Source: Prinsepia uniflora (Eukaryota > Streptophyta > Magnoliopsida > Rosales > Rosaceae). From it: 64,000 bases of DNA. Of the stretch, positions 1 through 12,386 are shown piece after piece. The position numbers and the translations under genes are program-made. The notes beneath the pieces are model-generated. The model searched no databases, was not told where the DNA came from, and saw nothing but the letters and a program-made list of their open reading frames with translations. The DNA lies in assembly GCA_032719365.1 (NCBI GenBank), contig CM064874.1, positions 42,806,271-42,870,270 on the forward strand. Reading direction: 5' to 3'. How positions within the stretch are numbered: the stretch's first letter is position 1; every line of letters starts with the position of its first letter.

Positions 1-1130
1 ATCCCACACCATTCCCCTCGCAGGAATGTGGGATCGTTCACCGTTCCCTCCAGGACACGGGCTTTTACAAATTGTTGAAACATAATTCATTCTTTAAACT
101 CAAAAGACTCTTGGATCCCTATAAACAGAAAACAGTAATATATCGCTCGTTCAATGATCGAGACTCGGGGGGTTGTTCAATCAAAAATTCTCTAATGCTT
201 AAGTTAGCTTTGAAAGAGAAATCTCAAAAACTTCAGTAACGTTGAATCGAATTACCTTTATTGGGAAATGTGTACCCCTTATGTAGTGGTGAGTGAGATG
301 TTCAATTTCCATAGTTTTGATGTGAGACAAATGCTCCTTGATTTTCGTGTCGACATGTGTTATGCAGATCGAAGGTGAAGATGCTTCCACGTGTCATCCC
401 GGTTTGGGCCCAATGTTGGGGCTATGTAAGCGTTGTGGGCTTGGGTCATGTTTGGTCTTTGAGCTTTAAGTATTATTACTAGGGGTAATTTGGTCATTTT
501 GAGAATTATAGGACACGTGACAACTCAACATTTTTCCAGTGATTTTGGGTTCCACAACATGTTTTTAGATTTTTCCATGAGTTTGTTCTACTTTCTCATG
601 GACTACACCCTTCTTATTGATGCATTTTATTGTATACATCAGGCGTGTATGGAGACATTTAAATTCGATAAAAGTATAAATTGAATACTTTAATTTTTTA
701 CTAACTCTTTAAAAGTCTTAATTGAATATATCTGAATTTTTAAAGACATTTAAACTCTATGAAAGTTTCAATTGAATACATCCCTTAAAATCGGGCGAAT
801 AATGTTAGATATTCCTTTTTTATGCCCAAATAATGTTGGATTTTTTCATTTTGCATCTATCTTATGTTTGTTTGGTTTTTTGCAACTCATCGTTTCTCCG
901 TACTTATATGCCCTAATTCAAGAGATATAATTAATACTCTACATATATGTCCACATGCAGAATAGATACATAATTAAATGATTGGTATTTGGGAATCATT
1001 TCCAAGTATTGGAGTAATTGCTTTATTCAAAAATATTAGACTTTTCTCACAATAAAAATCACCCTTTTTATGAGATAAGGGAACCAATGGTAAAATTCAA
1101 TTTAAAAGAAATAACTAAAAGAAAAAGGAA
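1..1130. other. Intergenic stretch, no gene recognised
   Basis: No coding region is supported here. The sequence is AT-rich. Its only open frames are under 80 codons and show no family signature. The block at about 195-480 reads like a worn repeat, but I cannot name a family or find its ends. Confidence 0.5.
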
Positions 1131-2319
1131 GATTAAAAATGGTAACATATTTTCAGCTCATAGTGGGCACAATCCAAATTGGGTCCCCAGGGTTGATTTT
1201 CGAAACGCTTTGAGCTGTGATGCCTTTCCCACTTCTTATTTTCCAAGTTGAAGACCTTCACCTTTGCATAGGGATCCTTACAAAGGTCGTAAACGGAATT
1301 CGAATGACATTTAGGAAAATCTAAAGAAGAGACGCACATGGATTCAATTTCACCCAAAAACAAAGCATCGCTTCCTATACTCTCAATATGAACCCACTGG
1401 CATTTGATTCCTCCGCCACCGGTACTACTGTCCCCAGATCCTAAACCGCCATCTTATGATGATGATGATAACTTGAAAACTTTGACCTTACTATGATAAT
1501 GATAATGTTTCTTCCCAACTAGCAATATATCTCCCTGGGACGCTTCCACTAGGTAATGCTCAAGGCTATATATGTCTTCATGTTTTCGTCCAATTTGGGT
1601 TACATAGGGTTTAGTAGCTGCTAACTCACCGCTAATAACATTATTTAAGTGCGTAAACCATACCCTCTTCATTCAGAAAAAGAAACCTGCAATGAGCTCG
1701 ATCGTAAATTACATACGTTATAAACAAGCTCATCATATGATTAAGACGTGTGACATTAGTCCAACCATCGTCCCTTGACTTGTAATGATATAGTTTTGGG
1801 AGGGTGGGGGGGAGTACCACAACTTGGTAATCCTGTGGAAACAATCCAAGGTCTGCAGATAATGCAATATAATCCAAACTATGAGTTTTTTGTGTGACAG
1901 GTGGGAGACGAAGGGTGCGTCTGGTAAAAAGGTTTAAGAGGGTTATAACGTAATGTCGATTATCCCCGTAAATCAACCAACAATGAGAACAACCATAAAA
2001 CTGATTTTTGCTACGCAGATTCTTTTCCGGCAATTCAAAGTTGCATGCTTGGTCATGTGTACTTACGCTACACAACACCCCATCGGTCCCGTCACTTCCA
2101 TCGAAGGGCATAGTAAGCACTAAGCAGCATTGGAGGTTGTTTCCAACATGATTTCCGACAGATCTGTTTCAGATGTGAAGTTACCGATTGCCAGTACTTG
2201 CAAACTGCACCAAACCGGATATAGTTTGAGTTTGCAGGTATCAACTTTTCTAGTATCATATCCACGAGGTTGCTTGGAAGCCATGACCATGATCGGGTTG
2301 GTTTGGGAGCCATCTCCAT
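1131..2319 (-). pseudogene. F-box/DUF295 protein pseudogene
   Basis: This is a single-exon F-box protein with a C-terminal DUF295 beta-propeller-like domain; intact relatives are substrate receptors of SCF ubiquitin ligases. Reading begins at the ATG at 2319. The F-box follows directly (WLPSNLVDMILEKL, then YIRFGAVCKYWQSV). DUF295 landmarks follow in order: LLNLFTRRTLRLPPV, YHYKSRDDGWTNV, YLVEASQGDILLV, ALFLGEIESMCVS. The order and spacing match a full-length member, but the frame changes twice, near 2113-2120 and near 1640-1655, and a TAA at 1454-1456 interrupts the last third; the frame then stays open to the natural end at 1133. Two frameshifts plus a stop make an intact product impossible as written. 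Similar one-base lesions occur in the neighbouring genes, so assembly error should be excluded. The family assignment is firm; loss of function is likely. Confidence 0.85.
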
Positions 2320-2776
2320 GGAATGTGGCTGCTTTTCTCGTGATAATTCAAGTAGATGATGATATATCCAGCAAAATAGCTATTTGTTATTGAATATATA
2401 TATATATAGCGCAATTAATTATATCTATGAAATTGTTGATTGATGAAGCTGGACATGGTCCTAAACCCAGTAGGATAAGGATGTTTTCCTAAACCCAGTA
2501 GGATAAGGATTCAAGGAAAGCCTTAATCCTGAAAAATTAAAGACAAGCAACTTGGCCTCCACTCTAAATTGACCAAAAAGTAAAGGAAAAAAAATGATAA
2601 AAATCTGAACTAAGACCCTCCCTAATGTCGCAACAATATATGGCAATGTTTTCGTTGCCTTTCAACGACGACAAAGGTATTGCATGCATTGTCTTTATGG
2701 ATTAAGGCTTACCACACGGAAAACTATTCAAGGACACACCCTTAGTCCTATAAATTAAAGCCAAACAACCAGGTGC
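2320..2776. other. Intergenic stretch with a short direct repeat
   Basis: No gene seen. A 23-bp segment starting CCTAAACCCAGTAGG occurs at 2460-2482 and again at 2488-2510. A (TA)n tract lies near 2395-2408, just upstream of the F-box pseudogene on its strand. Confidence 0.5.
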
Positions 2777-3310
2777 TTATTTCTCCCAATTCACCAAAAA
2801 GAAAGAAAAAGGATAAAAATCTTTCCAAAAACCCTCCCTAATTTTTAATATCGCAACCATGCCATTGTTTTCGTTGCCTTTGTTGCATTCAGAGCCGTGA
2901 CCACAATAATACCCATTTATTTGCTTTGTGGAATCCGACCAGTCAAAGCGAGATACAAAAAATTCAATAAACATACAATCACCGGTGCAAATAGTGTTGA
3001 GGAAGATATCCCAGCTTGTTCTCTCCTGAGTACCCTTGCCCTCATGAGCTAAACCATGAGCAACCGAGTTCGCCGTGCAGGGGACAACAACCACATGTTA
3101 CATAGGAATCTGAACGACCTCTAACAACGCCATTACCTCCCGAGCAAACACCCCAACCGGTGTCTAAAGATATTGAGCTGATCTAATAGGACTGACAGTT
3201 TCCACACAGTCAGCTTCCACAAAACACATCTTTAATCCCCAGCCACTGAATTTGGAGAAGCCCACGGTGAAGTGCCTCAAGTTCTGTGGAAACTAAAGAA
3301 CCTCCAAGAG
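2777..3310 (-). pseudogene. RNase H-like (RVT_3 type) relic
   Basis: Read on the minus strand from about 3310, the translation shows LVSTELEALHRGLLQIQWLG, then in a shifted frame VEADCVETVSPIRS, then in another frame HVVVVPCTANSVAHGLAHEG. This is the order of the plant reverse-transcriptase-like RNase H domain: an acidic residue in AELEA-type helix context, a VESDC-type strand, and a final VPR-N-AH-LA segment. Such domains occur at the C terminus of plant LINE polyproteins and in stand-alone copies. At least two frameshifts and in-frame stops separate the pieces. I see no reverse transcriptase next to it, so it is either a 5'-truncated LINE tail or a decayed stand-alone copy. Confidence 0.5.
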
Positions 3311-4965
3311 TGTAAATTTGAGAAAAGTAAAAATTTGGAAAATTATATGGAAGTGACGATTTTTGCCATTAGAAGGTCGAATGTTGACTTTTTGACCCAA
3401 GTACAAGTTGGGCGTTCTTTAAAGACAGTTATGAAGGTCTTGGAATTCTGATTCCATATATATATATATATATATATGTAGTATGTCGAAATCGGACATT
3501 TGATGGATTCGATTCAAGCCAAAATTGACTAGGGGAAATATGGCAATTTTAGTACCAAGGGTAATTTAGTCATTTTACAAGAAAGGACTAGGCTATTCTA
3601 GAGGGTTCTATATTTTTCCTCTAATTCTCCCCACTATCGACCTATTCCTATATCTATTTTTGTGTGAATATATATATAGAGATATTTATGTGGGAGAGAA
3701 GTGGTTTTGGGTGTGTTCGGTGGAGTTGCACCGAAAGAAAGAAAAAAATGAAAAACATGGAGGAAAACAGGAAGATGAAGGAGAGGAAGCTAGAGAAAGA
3801 AAGAGGAAGAGAGGGAAGGAAAGTGTGTGTGTGAGAGAGAGAGAGAGGGAGAGAGAGAGAGAGAAAAAAGAACCAAAAAGTTACTAAGAATGAGGAGTTA
3901 CCCCCAGACCTGCCAAACCAAAACTAAACCCATGAAGCTCGAAAACTCATCATTGAGATTCTAACATGGAAGCTTAGTTAACAACTTCTACACGTCCCTG
4001 CGACTCTAAAGAGTCATTAAACTGATAGTTTGGATGCTGGAATTGCTCAGACAGCAAGGTACGACAATGGCGGTGAGGCTAAGATTGATCACCGTGAATT
4101 TGAGGTAAGTTATTGCTGTTTTGAGATTACAGAACTCCTACTGGGTGTATTGCGAGTACATTGAACGTTGAAGGGATGAAAAGGACTGAAAATTGATGAA
4201 GATATGGCCGAGTCAAGTCGCCGAGTCGAGTGACCAGGAATTGCAGACCAGCTCAAGGTTGTAGGCAACTAAGCCTGCGACTGCAACTGCAAGCGCGTGA
4301 GGCCTAATCGCAATGAAGGTGGGTGGCGCATGTGGGCACGTGGGCCACCATCTAGGAATCCGACCAACATGAAAGTTCATGTATATGATGTTAGGAGTCT
4401 CATGGTACAATTTTCGAGACAATCGGATATCGTCTCGAGGTAGTTTTGATTGTCTGAACATTATGCTTTATTTTTAAATTAGTTTCAAATCCCGAAAAAT
4501 TGAGGGATTCGAATATGAGTTATTTGATACAGTACGATCTGATATCAATTTCATATTTTAAAATATCATATCATACCAAATTGGTTAAAATTAATTGATA
4601 CCGTTCTTATTACCTCCCTATCGAATCACAAACCGGAGGCTACCAAAAGCAGCTCCTTTTTATAAATCATTTATAATTCTAATTTTTTTTTTCCAAATCT
4701 CAAGGAGTAACCGCTGAACCTTTAATATTTTCAATTTTTTTGGTAACAATCGAATTTGGAGGACATGTGAATTTCGGCTTTAGACGGATCTTGAAATTGA
4801 ATAATATATATAGCCCACGACGAGGCCCAATATTTGCCCGATTCGACGACTCAGCTAGACTCGTCCGAGATGCCATTCCGCTAAAACCTCTCAAAATTTT
4901 CCAGGAAAATCCCTCAAAATTCCCTCTCCCACCACCCCAAAAACATTGTTCAGCAAGCTACAGAA
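3311..4965. other. Intergenic stretch with microsatellites
   Basis: No gene is supported. An (AT)n run lies at 3456-3477 and a (GT)n(GA)n run at 3823-3864; the open frame across the latter is only the simple repeat. The last few hundred bases probably contain the promoter of the chaperonin-like gene that starts at 4966, but I cannot point to a convincing TATA box. Confidence 0.5.
3823..3864. repeat. (GT)n(GA)n microsatellite
   Basis: GT dinucleotides run into GA dinucleotides with one or two interruptions. Confidence 0.9.
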
Positions 4966-5023
4966 ATGTCCGTCTACCTATCTTCCTCTCAACTCCTGTT
5001 TCACAAGCCTCTCTTCTCTGTAA

Positions 5024-5047
5024 GTCTCTCTCTCTCTCTCTCTCTCT
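5024..5047. repeat. (CT)n microsatellite in intron 1
   Basis: A run of CT dinucleotides just after the GTAAGT donor of chaperonin intron 1. Confidence 0.85.
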
Positions 5048-5845
5048 GTGTATTGTGATTTTGGGCCAATGGTTTCAATTGCAGCTGCAGAGCCTTTTTG
5101 AGAAGCAAGGACCACCTGAAGTTTGGAGAAAGCCACAAGCTTTCAGGAGTCTTCTGGTGAGAGCAGGCCCAAAGAAGATATCTTTTGGGACAGAATGCGG
5201 GGAGGGCTTACAAGCTGGGATAGATAAGCTTGCTGATGCTGTTTCTCTTACCTTAGGACCTAAAGGTATCTTCACTTTTGCCTTTTCATTTTTCTCTTTT
5301 TATTAGTTCTTCCTGCATCAGATTGTTTTTATTTTGATATATTTTCTTATGCTGTAGTTACCTTTAGGGACCCAACTAAATGAAGTTGAACTGATAAAGA
5401 GACATGATTGTTTGTCTCCATACGTAGTTACGTTTTTTAATTCAATCAGTGTAGTTAATAATATTTGGTGCCTTAATTTAGTTGGGGCTTACCTTTTCAA
5501 TTGCATGGTTGTGCTGAATATTGGTGTATTGTAATACCAAACAGATTCATAGTTGACTTAGATTGCAATAACCGTGGGGTTCTAGGAAGAAAAACTATTG
5601 CCATTTCCTGAAATTCTAATAACCAATAGGAAGGCTCATGATTGTTCATATTTTATTTGGCTGACCCTTGAGCGTATCTGGATTGATTATGACTCTATGG
5701 GCCTACATACTGTTCAAAGGACTTGAAATGTTTCACTTGTGAGGCAAAATTGAGGCTTACATGCTTGTTGGTGACTATGAGATTTGGAAGTTAAAATATG
5801 TCTCAAACTGAAAATAATGCAAAAAACTTTGGGTTTAGACTTTTA

Positions 5846-6162
5846 GGGTATGCCTGGATGAGGAACTTTAAAATACCAAGAATTTATGCAAAATTAGTAA
5901 AAATGAGGAACTTAGAAGTACCAAGGAATTTTCAAATTATTAGATTCAATGTATTTAGAGTGATTTATAAGTAACACCTATCAAAGTGTATTTTGGACAT
6001 TCCTTGTTTAGTGGTTTTGTTATGCTCATGTGGTGCATGTGCTCCATTACTAGTTACTCCATTAGCTACTTACAAGCACCCTATTCAATTGTTTTAATTA
6101 ATTTATTACTAATACAGCTTAAATCCCATTAGTACTTTGAAGTTCCTCATCCAAGCATACCC
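5846..6162. mobile_element. MITE in intron 2 of the chaperonin pseudogene
   Basis: The ends are inverted copies of about 23 bp that differ at one base. The left end begins GGGTATGCCTGGATGAGG; the right end, reverse-complemented, begins GGGTATGCTTGGATGAGG. The 317-bp body is AT-rich and has no coding potential, as expected for a non-autonomous DNA transposon. The flanks are TTTTA and ATAAA, and I could not settle the target-site duplication, so the superfamily (hAT or PIF/Harbinger) is open. Confidence 0.75.
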
Positions 6163-9100
6163 ATAAAGTGGTGATTCTGTTTGTGTCAGCATTGTTGATT
6201 GATCTTAAGTGTAATATGCAGGTCGTAATGTTGTTCTTTCTGAGTCAGAGAAACTGAAAGTGATTAATGATGGTGTAACAATTGTTCGGTCCATAGAGCT
6301 ATCAGATACAATTGAGAATGTGGGAGCTATGCTAATCCAAGAGGTCATTCTTGTTTGCTAGATATTTCTCTTACCGATGCTTATGTTGGTTCATTTTCAA
6401 GCATAATTAGAACTACTCTATCTTCACTGTCCTACTTGTTGGTTGCGAGTAAAATGAATAATTTGGCCGGTGATGGTACCACCACTGCAGTCATTTTGAC
6501 AAGAGAAATGATTAAAGGTGGACTATTGGCAGTAGCTTTTGGGGCAAACCCAATTTCTTTGAAGAAAGGAATGGATAAGACTGTAAATGAATTGGTCAAG
6601 GTCTTGAAGAAGGAGAGTCTCCCCGTAAAAGGAAGGGATGATATTAAAGGTGATAATTTCTTGGTATTCAAATTACATTAAAATTGCTTTTCTAGTGTTT
6701 TTTTTTTCCTCTTATTTGTTTAAGATAGAAGACAATGTTAAGAGTGTTTTCCTCTTTTCCAGCCATGGCCTCAATTTCTGCCGGAAATGATGAATTCATA
6801 GGGAACTTGATTGCTGAAGCTATAGAAAAGATTGGCCCTGATGGAATAATCTCAATTGAGTCATCCTCATCATTTGAAACTTCTGTTTTAGTTGAAGAAG
6901 GATTGAAGGTAAATAAGATTGTCTCCCAGTAAAAAATAGGACAAAGTCTATGAAGATGTGAATTTAAATTGAATTATTCAGATTAAATTTCTATCTGTTT
7001 ATACACATTCTTGTGCCTGCATTTATTCTATTATTTTTTGTCCAGTACATTTTGACAAGGGTTACATGTCCTCCCACTTCATAACTAACCACGAAAAATC
7101 TATTGTGGAGTTTGACAAAGCTAAGGTCCTAGTAACTGATCAAAAGATTTCAACTGTCAAAGAAATTGTCCCGTTATTGGAAAAGAAGACCCAATTGAGT
7201 ATTCTGCTACTAATTATTGCAGAGGATATTTCAAAGCAAGTACTGGAAACGCTAGTGGTGAACAAAATGCAGGGTTTACTTAATGTTGCTGTTGTTAAAT
7301 GTCCTGATTTGGAGAGAGGAAAAAGGCACTTTTGCAAGATATTGCACTAATGACAGGTGTAAAAAATATTTATTGCTTGCAGATTTTATCTTTCTATCTA
7401 GCACGTTTCATAGATATTCAGCTATTTAGTTATGAGTGAATTTGATGCAAGCCTATCATAACTTCACCTATTGCGATTGAACATCGTATACATCTTTGAT
7501 TTACAAAGATTTAGAGGAATTCAATAAAAACCAAGAAAGACCTTCCATGAAAACAGGAACCTCAAGAAATTTTCTTTGATTTCCATGGCTGCTTTAAGGT
7601 CTATAAAACAGCATTATCAGGGTTTTTGGTGAAAACTGAAAAGTGCGATCCTGCATATCAGACTCTTAATATTTTGCATACCAATCTTTCAATAATTACC
7701 ATTCTTCTTCCCATGATAAAGTAATTTAAATCGCAACTTTCAGGTGGTGATTTTCTCATGGAGATTTTGGTATGACTCTTGAAAGTGCAACATCAGACCA
7801 ACTTGGAATTGCAAGAAAAGTGACCATAACAAACAATTCAACAACGGTAGTTGCTGATCCTTCTACTAAGGCTGAGATTCAGGCACAAATATTGCAGATC
7901 AAGAAGGATCTGGCTGAAACAGAAAATGCAAATTTGTCGAGAAAGCTCTCTGAAAGAATTGCCAAACTTTGTGGTGGAGTTTCTGTAATTAAGGTACGCA
8001 ATATGAAAGAGCTACATTTTCTGTTATTGAAATTGTCTTTATTTAATTATATATGTTTTTATTTTTAATTGTAATATATTTGTATATGTTCTGCAAACTG
8101 GAAAGAGGTTATTTGATTTTTGGGGTCCTTTTTTAGACGCAATGAAGATTTAAATAACTCTTTTCCATTAATGTTCCTTTACTTTATTATTAACTGATAT
8201 ACATGTTCCTCAGGTAGGAGCACATACTGAGGTGGAACTTGAAGATCGCAAACTCAGAATTGAGGACGCAAAGAATGCTACATTTGCTGCTATGGAGGAA
8301 GGGGTGGTGCCTGGTGGCGGTGCTACATATGTACATCTGTCTGAATTCATTCCTGTCATAAAAAGTTCTATGGAAGATACGGATGAGCAGATTGGTGCTG
8401 ATATTGTGGCGAAGGTGTGTTTTTTCGTGTCGTTCCTTAACTTACACGCACACACATAAACATGGACATACAGAAACCAGTCCTAATTGGAGTTGCACCA
8501 ATTAATCATGGTCAACTTTCCTTGCAAAATATCTTGCTACATGGTTATGAGGCTGTATTTTATTTTAAACAACAGGCTACATCCATTGAATCAATAAACC
8601 TAACAATGTTCTTAACAACACAAGATTGGCCTTTTCTAGTTATCACACATAGAAAGGTGCCTAAGCTAGTTCTCAGAAAAATCCTGTGATTGGCCTGTTT
8701 TATGGGAGTTGAAAGTCTTTAGCTGTTACCCTCCATTGATTAAATGAGCTAAATTGTATTCAATGGATTAATCAAGTGAAGTGTGCTTAAAGATGGCTGA
8801 ATGCATATGGTTTGGACAGGACAGAACATGGGCTTATCTGTTTGAGTACGTTTCCAAATTGAGAGAGCAAAATTCTTTAGTGAACTATCAGAAGTCGGCA
8901 AGCTATTCTTAGTTAGTTACATTATTAAAAGGGATTCAATTTATTTGCCTATTTTTCTTAATGTTGAAATTTATTCAGGGAAAGTAAAATGTTACACTCA
9001 GAAGTTGCTATGCTTTATTTTTTTTATTGTAAAATTATATTCAGTTATGCCTTGTTGAAGGATTATATCTGTTTCATGCAAGTAAGAAGATCTTTCAATT

Positions 9101-9398
9101 TCGATTTGCAAGCTCTACTTTCTCCTGCGAAATCAATTGCAGCTAATGCAGGGGATGATGGTGAAGTTGTTGTGGAGAAGACGAAAAGTTGTGATTGGAG
9201 AGTCGGGTACAATGCAATGACAGGCAGCTACGAAGATCTTCCAGATGCTGGAGTTCTAGATCCTTGTAGGATTTCAAGATGTGCCCTTCAAATTGCAGTC
9301 TCTATTGCTGGGTTGGTTCTTACAACTGAAGCCGTATTGGTGGAGAAAGCAAGAAAAAACCAGCCGTTCCTTTTGTTCCGGGAATAACTCCTCAATGA

Positions 9399-9801
9399 CG
9401 GTAGCCAAAGAGCTAGATATGAAAGCTGAGAAAGAGGCAACCTCGAATATCTGTATCCCATGCCTTGCAACAAAGCTTGGGAGGAAAGTGAGCACAACTT
9501 GATCTGGATTGACATGAAGATGAAACGAACTTTTGAAGCTGTTGTGGAAGGGCGAAAAACATTTTGTTTAGCAGCAGATTTCAGGCTTGGGAACTTGAAA
9601 ATTTTCCTTGGAGGTTACAGATCTGGGTACGACCAACCAACCGTGCAGTTCTTATGTTGTTACCCTAGTTGCAAACTGTAATCCTTCCAATCAAGGATTT
9701 TGCTCATTTGTTAGTTTAGCATTGCATTCCCCTAACCAGTTCCCTTGGTCATATGTGAGTCAATTGCTTGTACAGAGGTAACTTTACTTTTATCCTTTAA
9801 G

Positions 9802-9839
<38 letters not shown>

Positions 9840-10069
9840 ATAACATTCGCTTTGCTTGCACCTGTTTTTGAAATGAAATTTATTTTCTTAACTTGAGTTG
9901 ATTAATTTGTTTTTCCAACGAGGATTGAAAGAACACATCTTTGAATGGGCTTGGGCATTAACTGATGTTTTCCATGGCCAACCACCAAAGATAGTTGAAG
10001 TAAATTAGAGTCGCAAGAACAAATCTTTGATGAACTGATAGCGCTTGAATTCAAATATTACTCACATTT
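9399..10069. other. Intergenic stretch
   Basis: Likely old 3' untranslated sequence of the chaperonin gene followed by spacer. An (AT)n microsatellite lies at 9805-9836. No further gene is recognised. Confidence 0.5.
9805..9836. repeat. (AT)n microsatellite
   Basis: Uninterrupted AT dinucleotides. Confidence 0.9.
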
Positions 10070-11276
10070 TTACGCCAAAGTGGGCAAAACCCAAATCGCT
10101 TGTGGCATATCAGAGTGAAGGACCTGACCAATAACCCCTTCCCACTTTCTTGGTTTCCAAGTCAAACGCGCCCATGCCATGACACCCATTAAGTGTACAA
10201 TATTTAAGGCCAACTAGATCATCAGTGAAGTATCGGCAATTTGATTGACAACCGGGAAAATCCAAGCAGAGACACAAATGGACTGGTTGGCCTCCAAAAA
10301 CAAAACCTCATTTCCAACATCCTTAATTTCAACCCATTGCTTACAAGAAACCTTGAAGCTTTGAGTTACATTCGAATGCACATAGAAATCTGCTTCTTGA
10401 AACTTCCTAACCAGCAACAGATCTCCCTCCGATGACTCGACAAGGTAAAGTCTGTACGTTCTGTTTCGTCCACCACCGTGAGCCTTCGGAGCAACACTGT
10501 TTGTAGCCACAAGGGGTGGTTCTGTAATTTGGTCACTGCTGCTAACGTGAATTTTGAAAACTTATCCATACAAGCTAGCATGCAGCTAGAAACTGCCCTC
10601 CGTGATAAATCACATCGTCGACCGAGATTCGAAGGTCGATTTCTGTCCAAGCATCGTTCCTGGACTTGATACGGGCAAGTTGGTACCCATATTTTCCTCC
10701 ATAGATGACCAAAGTTCTGAAATCACTTCGAAAAAAATAGGGATCAGCAGATAATATAACCTTCTTCACATAGCAGTCAGACCTATACTTCCTCATATTT
10801 TTGTAAGGGGTGTTGGGGTTCAATGGTGGAAGCCTAATGCTGCCTCTAGTAAAAGGGTTGTATAGTGTAATTACCAAACTATCCTTAAAAGGATCCATAG
10901 AATCTGTTGGCATTGTATGACACATAGATCATCAGCTTAAGGGCATTATAGGGACTCTCAGTCTTGTCACCTTGTGTGGCGACAACATTGATTGTACAAT
11001 CTGCATCTTAATTGGTTGCCGTTGATCTTGTCTCTATTGATAGGAACCAGCAAAAAACGGAAGCTGCTTGTTGTTACATTTCATCAACCTTTGCTGCTTC
11101 GGAAATAAAGCAGCTGAGTTCCAGTGCATGCAAACGTCTCCGAATCGGATGTAGTCGGAGACCGCTACGAGCTTCTCTAGTATTATATCCAGTAGCTCAA
11201 TTGGGAGCCACTGCCATGGAAGCATAATCTCGGGGTTTTCACTGCTTGCTCTTTGTTTTTTGGAAGCCATTTTCAT
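10070..11276 (-). pseudogene. Second F-box/DUF295 protein pseudogene
   Basis: A paralog of the gene at 1131-2319, same strand and single exon. It starts at the ATG at 11276; the F-box reads WLPIELLDIILEKL then YIRFGDVCMHWNS. DUF295 landmarks follow: ITLYNPFTRGSIRLPPL, RIKSRNDAWTEID, YLVESSEGDLLLV, QWVEIKDVGNEVLFLEANQS, and near the end YFTDDLVGLKYC and IWVLPTL. The reading is broken by TAG at 11034-11036, tandem TGA codons near 10934-10939, frame changes near 10575-10590 and 10510, a further change near 10220, and one near 10110 just before the last strand. Every domain piece is still recognisable, so decay is recent relative to the family. The two copies flank the chaperonin pseudogene. The parent locus was presumably one F-box gene duplicated locally, a habit of this fast-turnover family. 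Confidence 0.85.
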
Positions 11277-11950
11277 GGTGCTCTTTTTCGATCTGACACT
11301 GGGGTTCTATCGAAATTATTGTGGAGCAAATTCCAAGGGTGATCTAAGAAGGCCCTGCCTAGTTGTTTGCCGAAATCTCATTAGTTGCTATTTACTTGAA
11401 AAAAGCAACAACAAAAAAAAAGATTGAACGTATTTGAAGTCGAACAGTTCATGCCCACTACTAACAACTCAAAAAATATGTACGCTGGTTGTAATGATTT
11501 TTCCCAAATGCCCTATTTATGGGAGTTTTCGATTGAAGGTTAATTTATTGTAGGTAATTTGAATTAGGTGGAAAATGTAAATAATATTATTTTAATAAAT
11601 TATATCATGGGTACATTCATCTCATCGTTCATGTATTGCCACGTCAAAAGTGTCACTAAATATGATCAATTTGGTATATCTAAATAACATTACCCAACAA
11701 ATTTAGTCTCATTCACCGCACCAATTAGCCATTTGCCGAATGCGGTAATAGGAAATAACCTGTGTTATAGGGAAGTGAACAAAGAAGGAGGTGGCTTCAT
11801 ATTCATTCGACAAATTAAGAGACAGACTTTCCGATCTCTGTCTCCATGAGTTCGACGTCGACATCGACGTCCTTCTCCACCATCTGCTTCATCGGCCCCA
11901 CCTTTTCGTTGTTCTCCATCGTCTTTGATTCCATGTTGAAAATGTAAACG
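11277..11950. other. Intergenic stretch
   Basis: No gene recognised. It includes the old upstream region of the second F-box pseudogene and the left target-site copy TGTAAACG (11943-11950) of the next element. Confidence 0.5.
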
Positions 11951-12386
11951 TACGGGTGGCAATGAGTCGAGTCGTGTCGTGTTATGAATTCTGTTTTATC
12001 CATTTATGCCCAACCCGAACCCGCCTTGTTAATGACCCGTGTAACCCATTTAACCCATTTAATAAACAGGTCATACTCAAAACCCAATTAATCTATGACC
12101 CGTTTGACCCGTTTAACCTATTTAAATTATAAAATTTAATAGATATTTAGGTAGATAAATTGGTAGATATATGGGTTAGTAATGACACGTTTATTAAATG
12201 GGTCAATATATAAGTCAATATACGGGTTAACCTATTAACCCGAAATCTACCCATTTATTAGGTTGACCCGAAATCCACCCGTTTAATAAACGGGTCATAA
12301 CGGGTTGACCCGAAATTTTAATCGTGCGGGTTGATCCGAATAAATTTCGTGCGGGTTTCGAGTCGTGTCAAAAATTGCCACCCTTA
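11951..12386. mobile_element. hAT-type MITE with 8-bp target duplication
   Basis: Terminal inverted repeats of 13 bp (TACGGGTGGCAAT at the left; TAAGGGTGGCAAT when the right end is reverse-complemented) bound a 436-bp element. The 8-bp direct repeat TGTAAACG flanks it exactly at 11943-11950 and 12387-12394, the duplication length expected of hAT transposition. The interior is a degenerate field of ACCCGTTTA-like words on both strands and has no open frame, so it depends on a transposase supplied elsewhere. Confidence 0.9.

Larger units (their letters stand above)
4966..9398 (+). pseudogene. CPN60A2-like: Plastid chaperonin 60 alpha-2-like pseudogene, nine exons
   Basis: This is a type I chaperonin (GroEL/Cpn60) relative; intact proteins form the ATP-driven folding ring in the plastid stroma. 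Inferred exons: 4966-5019 (transit-peptide start MSVYLSSSQLLFHKPLFS), 5091-5265 (GIDKLADAVSLTLGPKG), 6222-6343 (VINDGVTIVRSIEL), 6442-6649 (the ATP-site motif NLAGDGTTTA), 6763-6908 (SISAGNDEFIGNLIAE), 7051-7356 (FDKGYM, LLIIAEDI), 7744-7993, 8214-8414 (VVPGGGATY), 9112-9398. From recall, the wording is closest to Arabidopsis chaperonin 60 alpha-2. Lesions: the acceptor before exon 4 is TG (6440-6441); the only AG before exon 6 (7044-7045) leaves five extra bases; one-base losses near 7320-7326 and 7758-7762; AA in place of AG before exon 9 (9110-9111); and a frame slip in the A-run near 9354-9361. Introns are kept, so it is not a processed copy. An intact paralog probably exists elsewhere. 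Confidence 0.87.

Noticed and set aside
3660..3887. 75-codon frame rich in Arg-Glu repeats
   Set aside because: It is the translation of the (GA)n microsatellite.
4740..5306. Continuous frame starting upstream of the chaperonin ATG
   Set aside because: It reads through intron 1 (GTAAGT donor at 5020, CT-rich tract, acceptor near 5090). The transit-peptide start at 4966 with a splice fits better.
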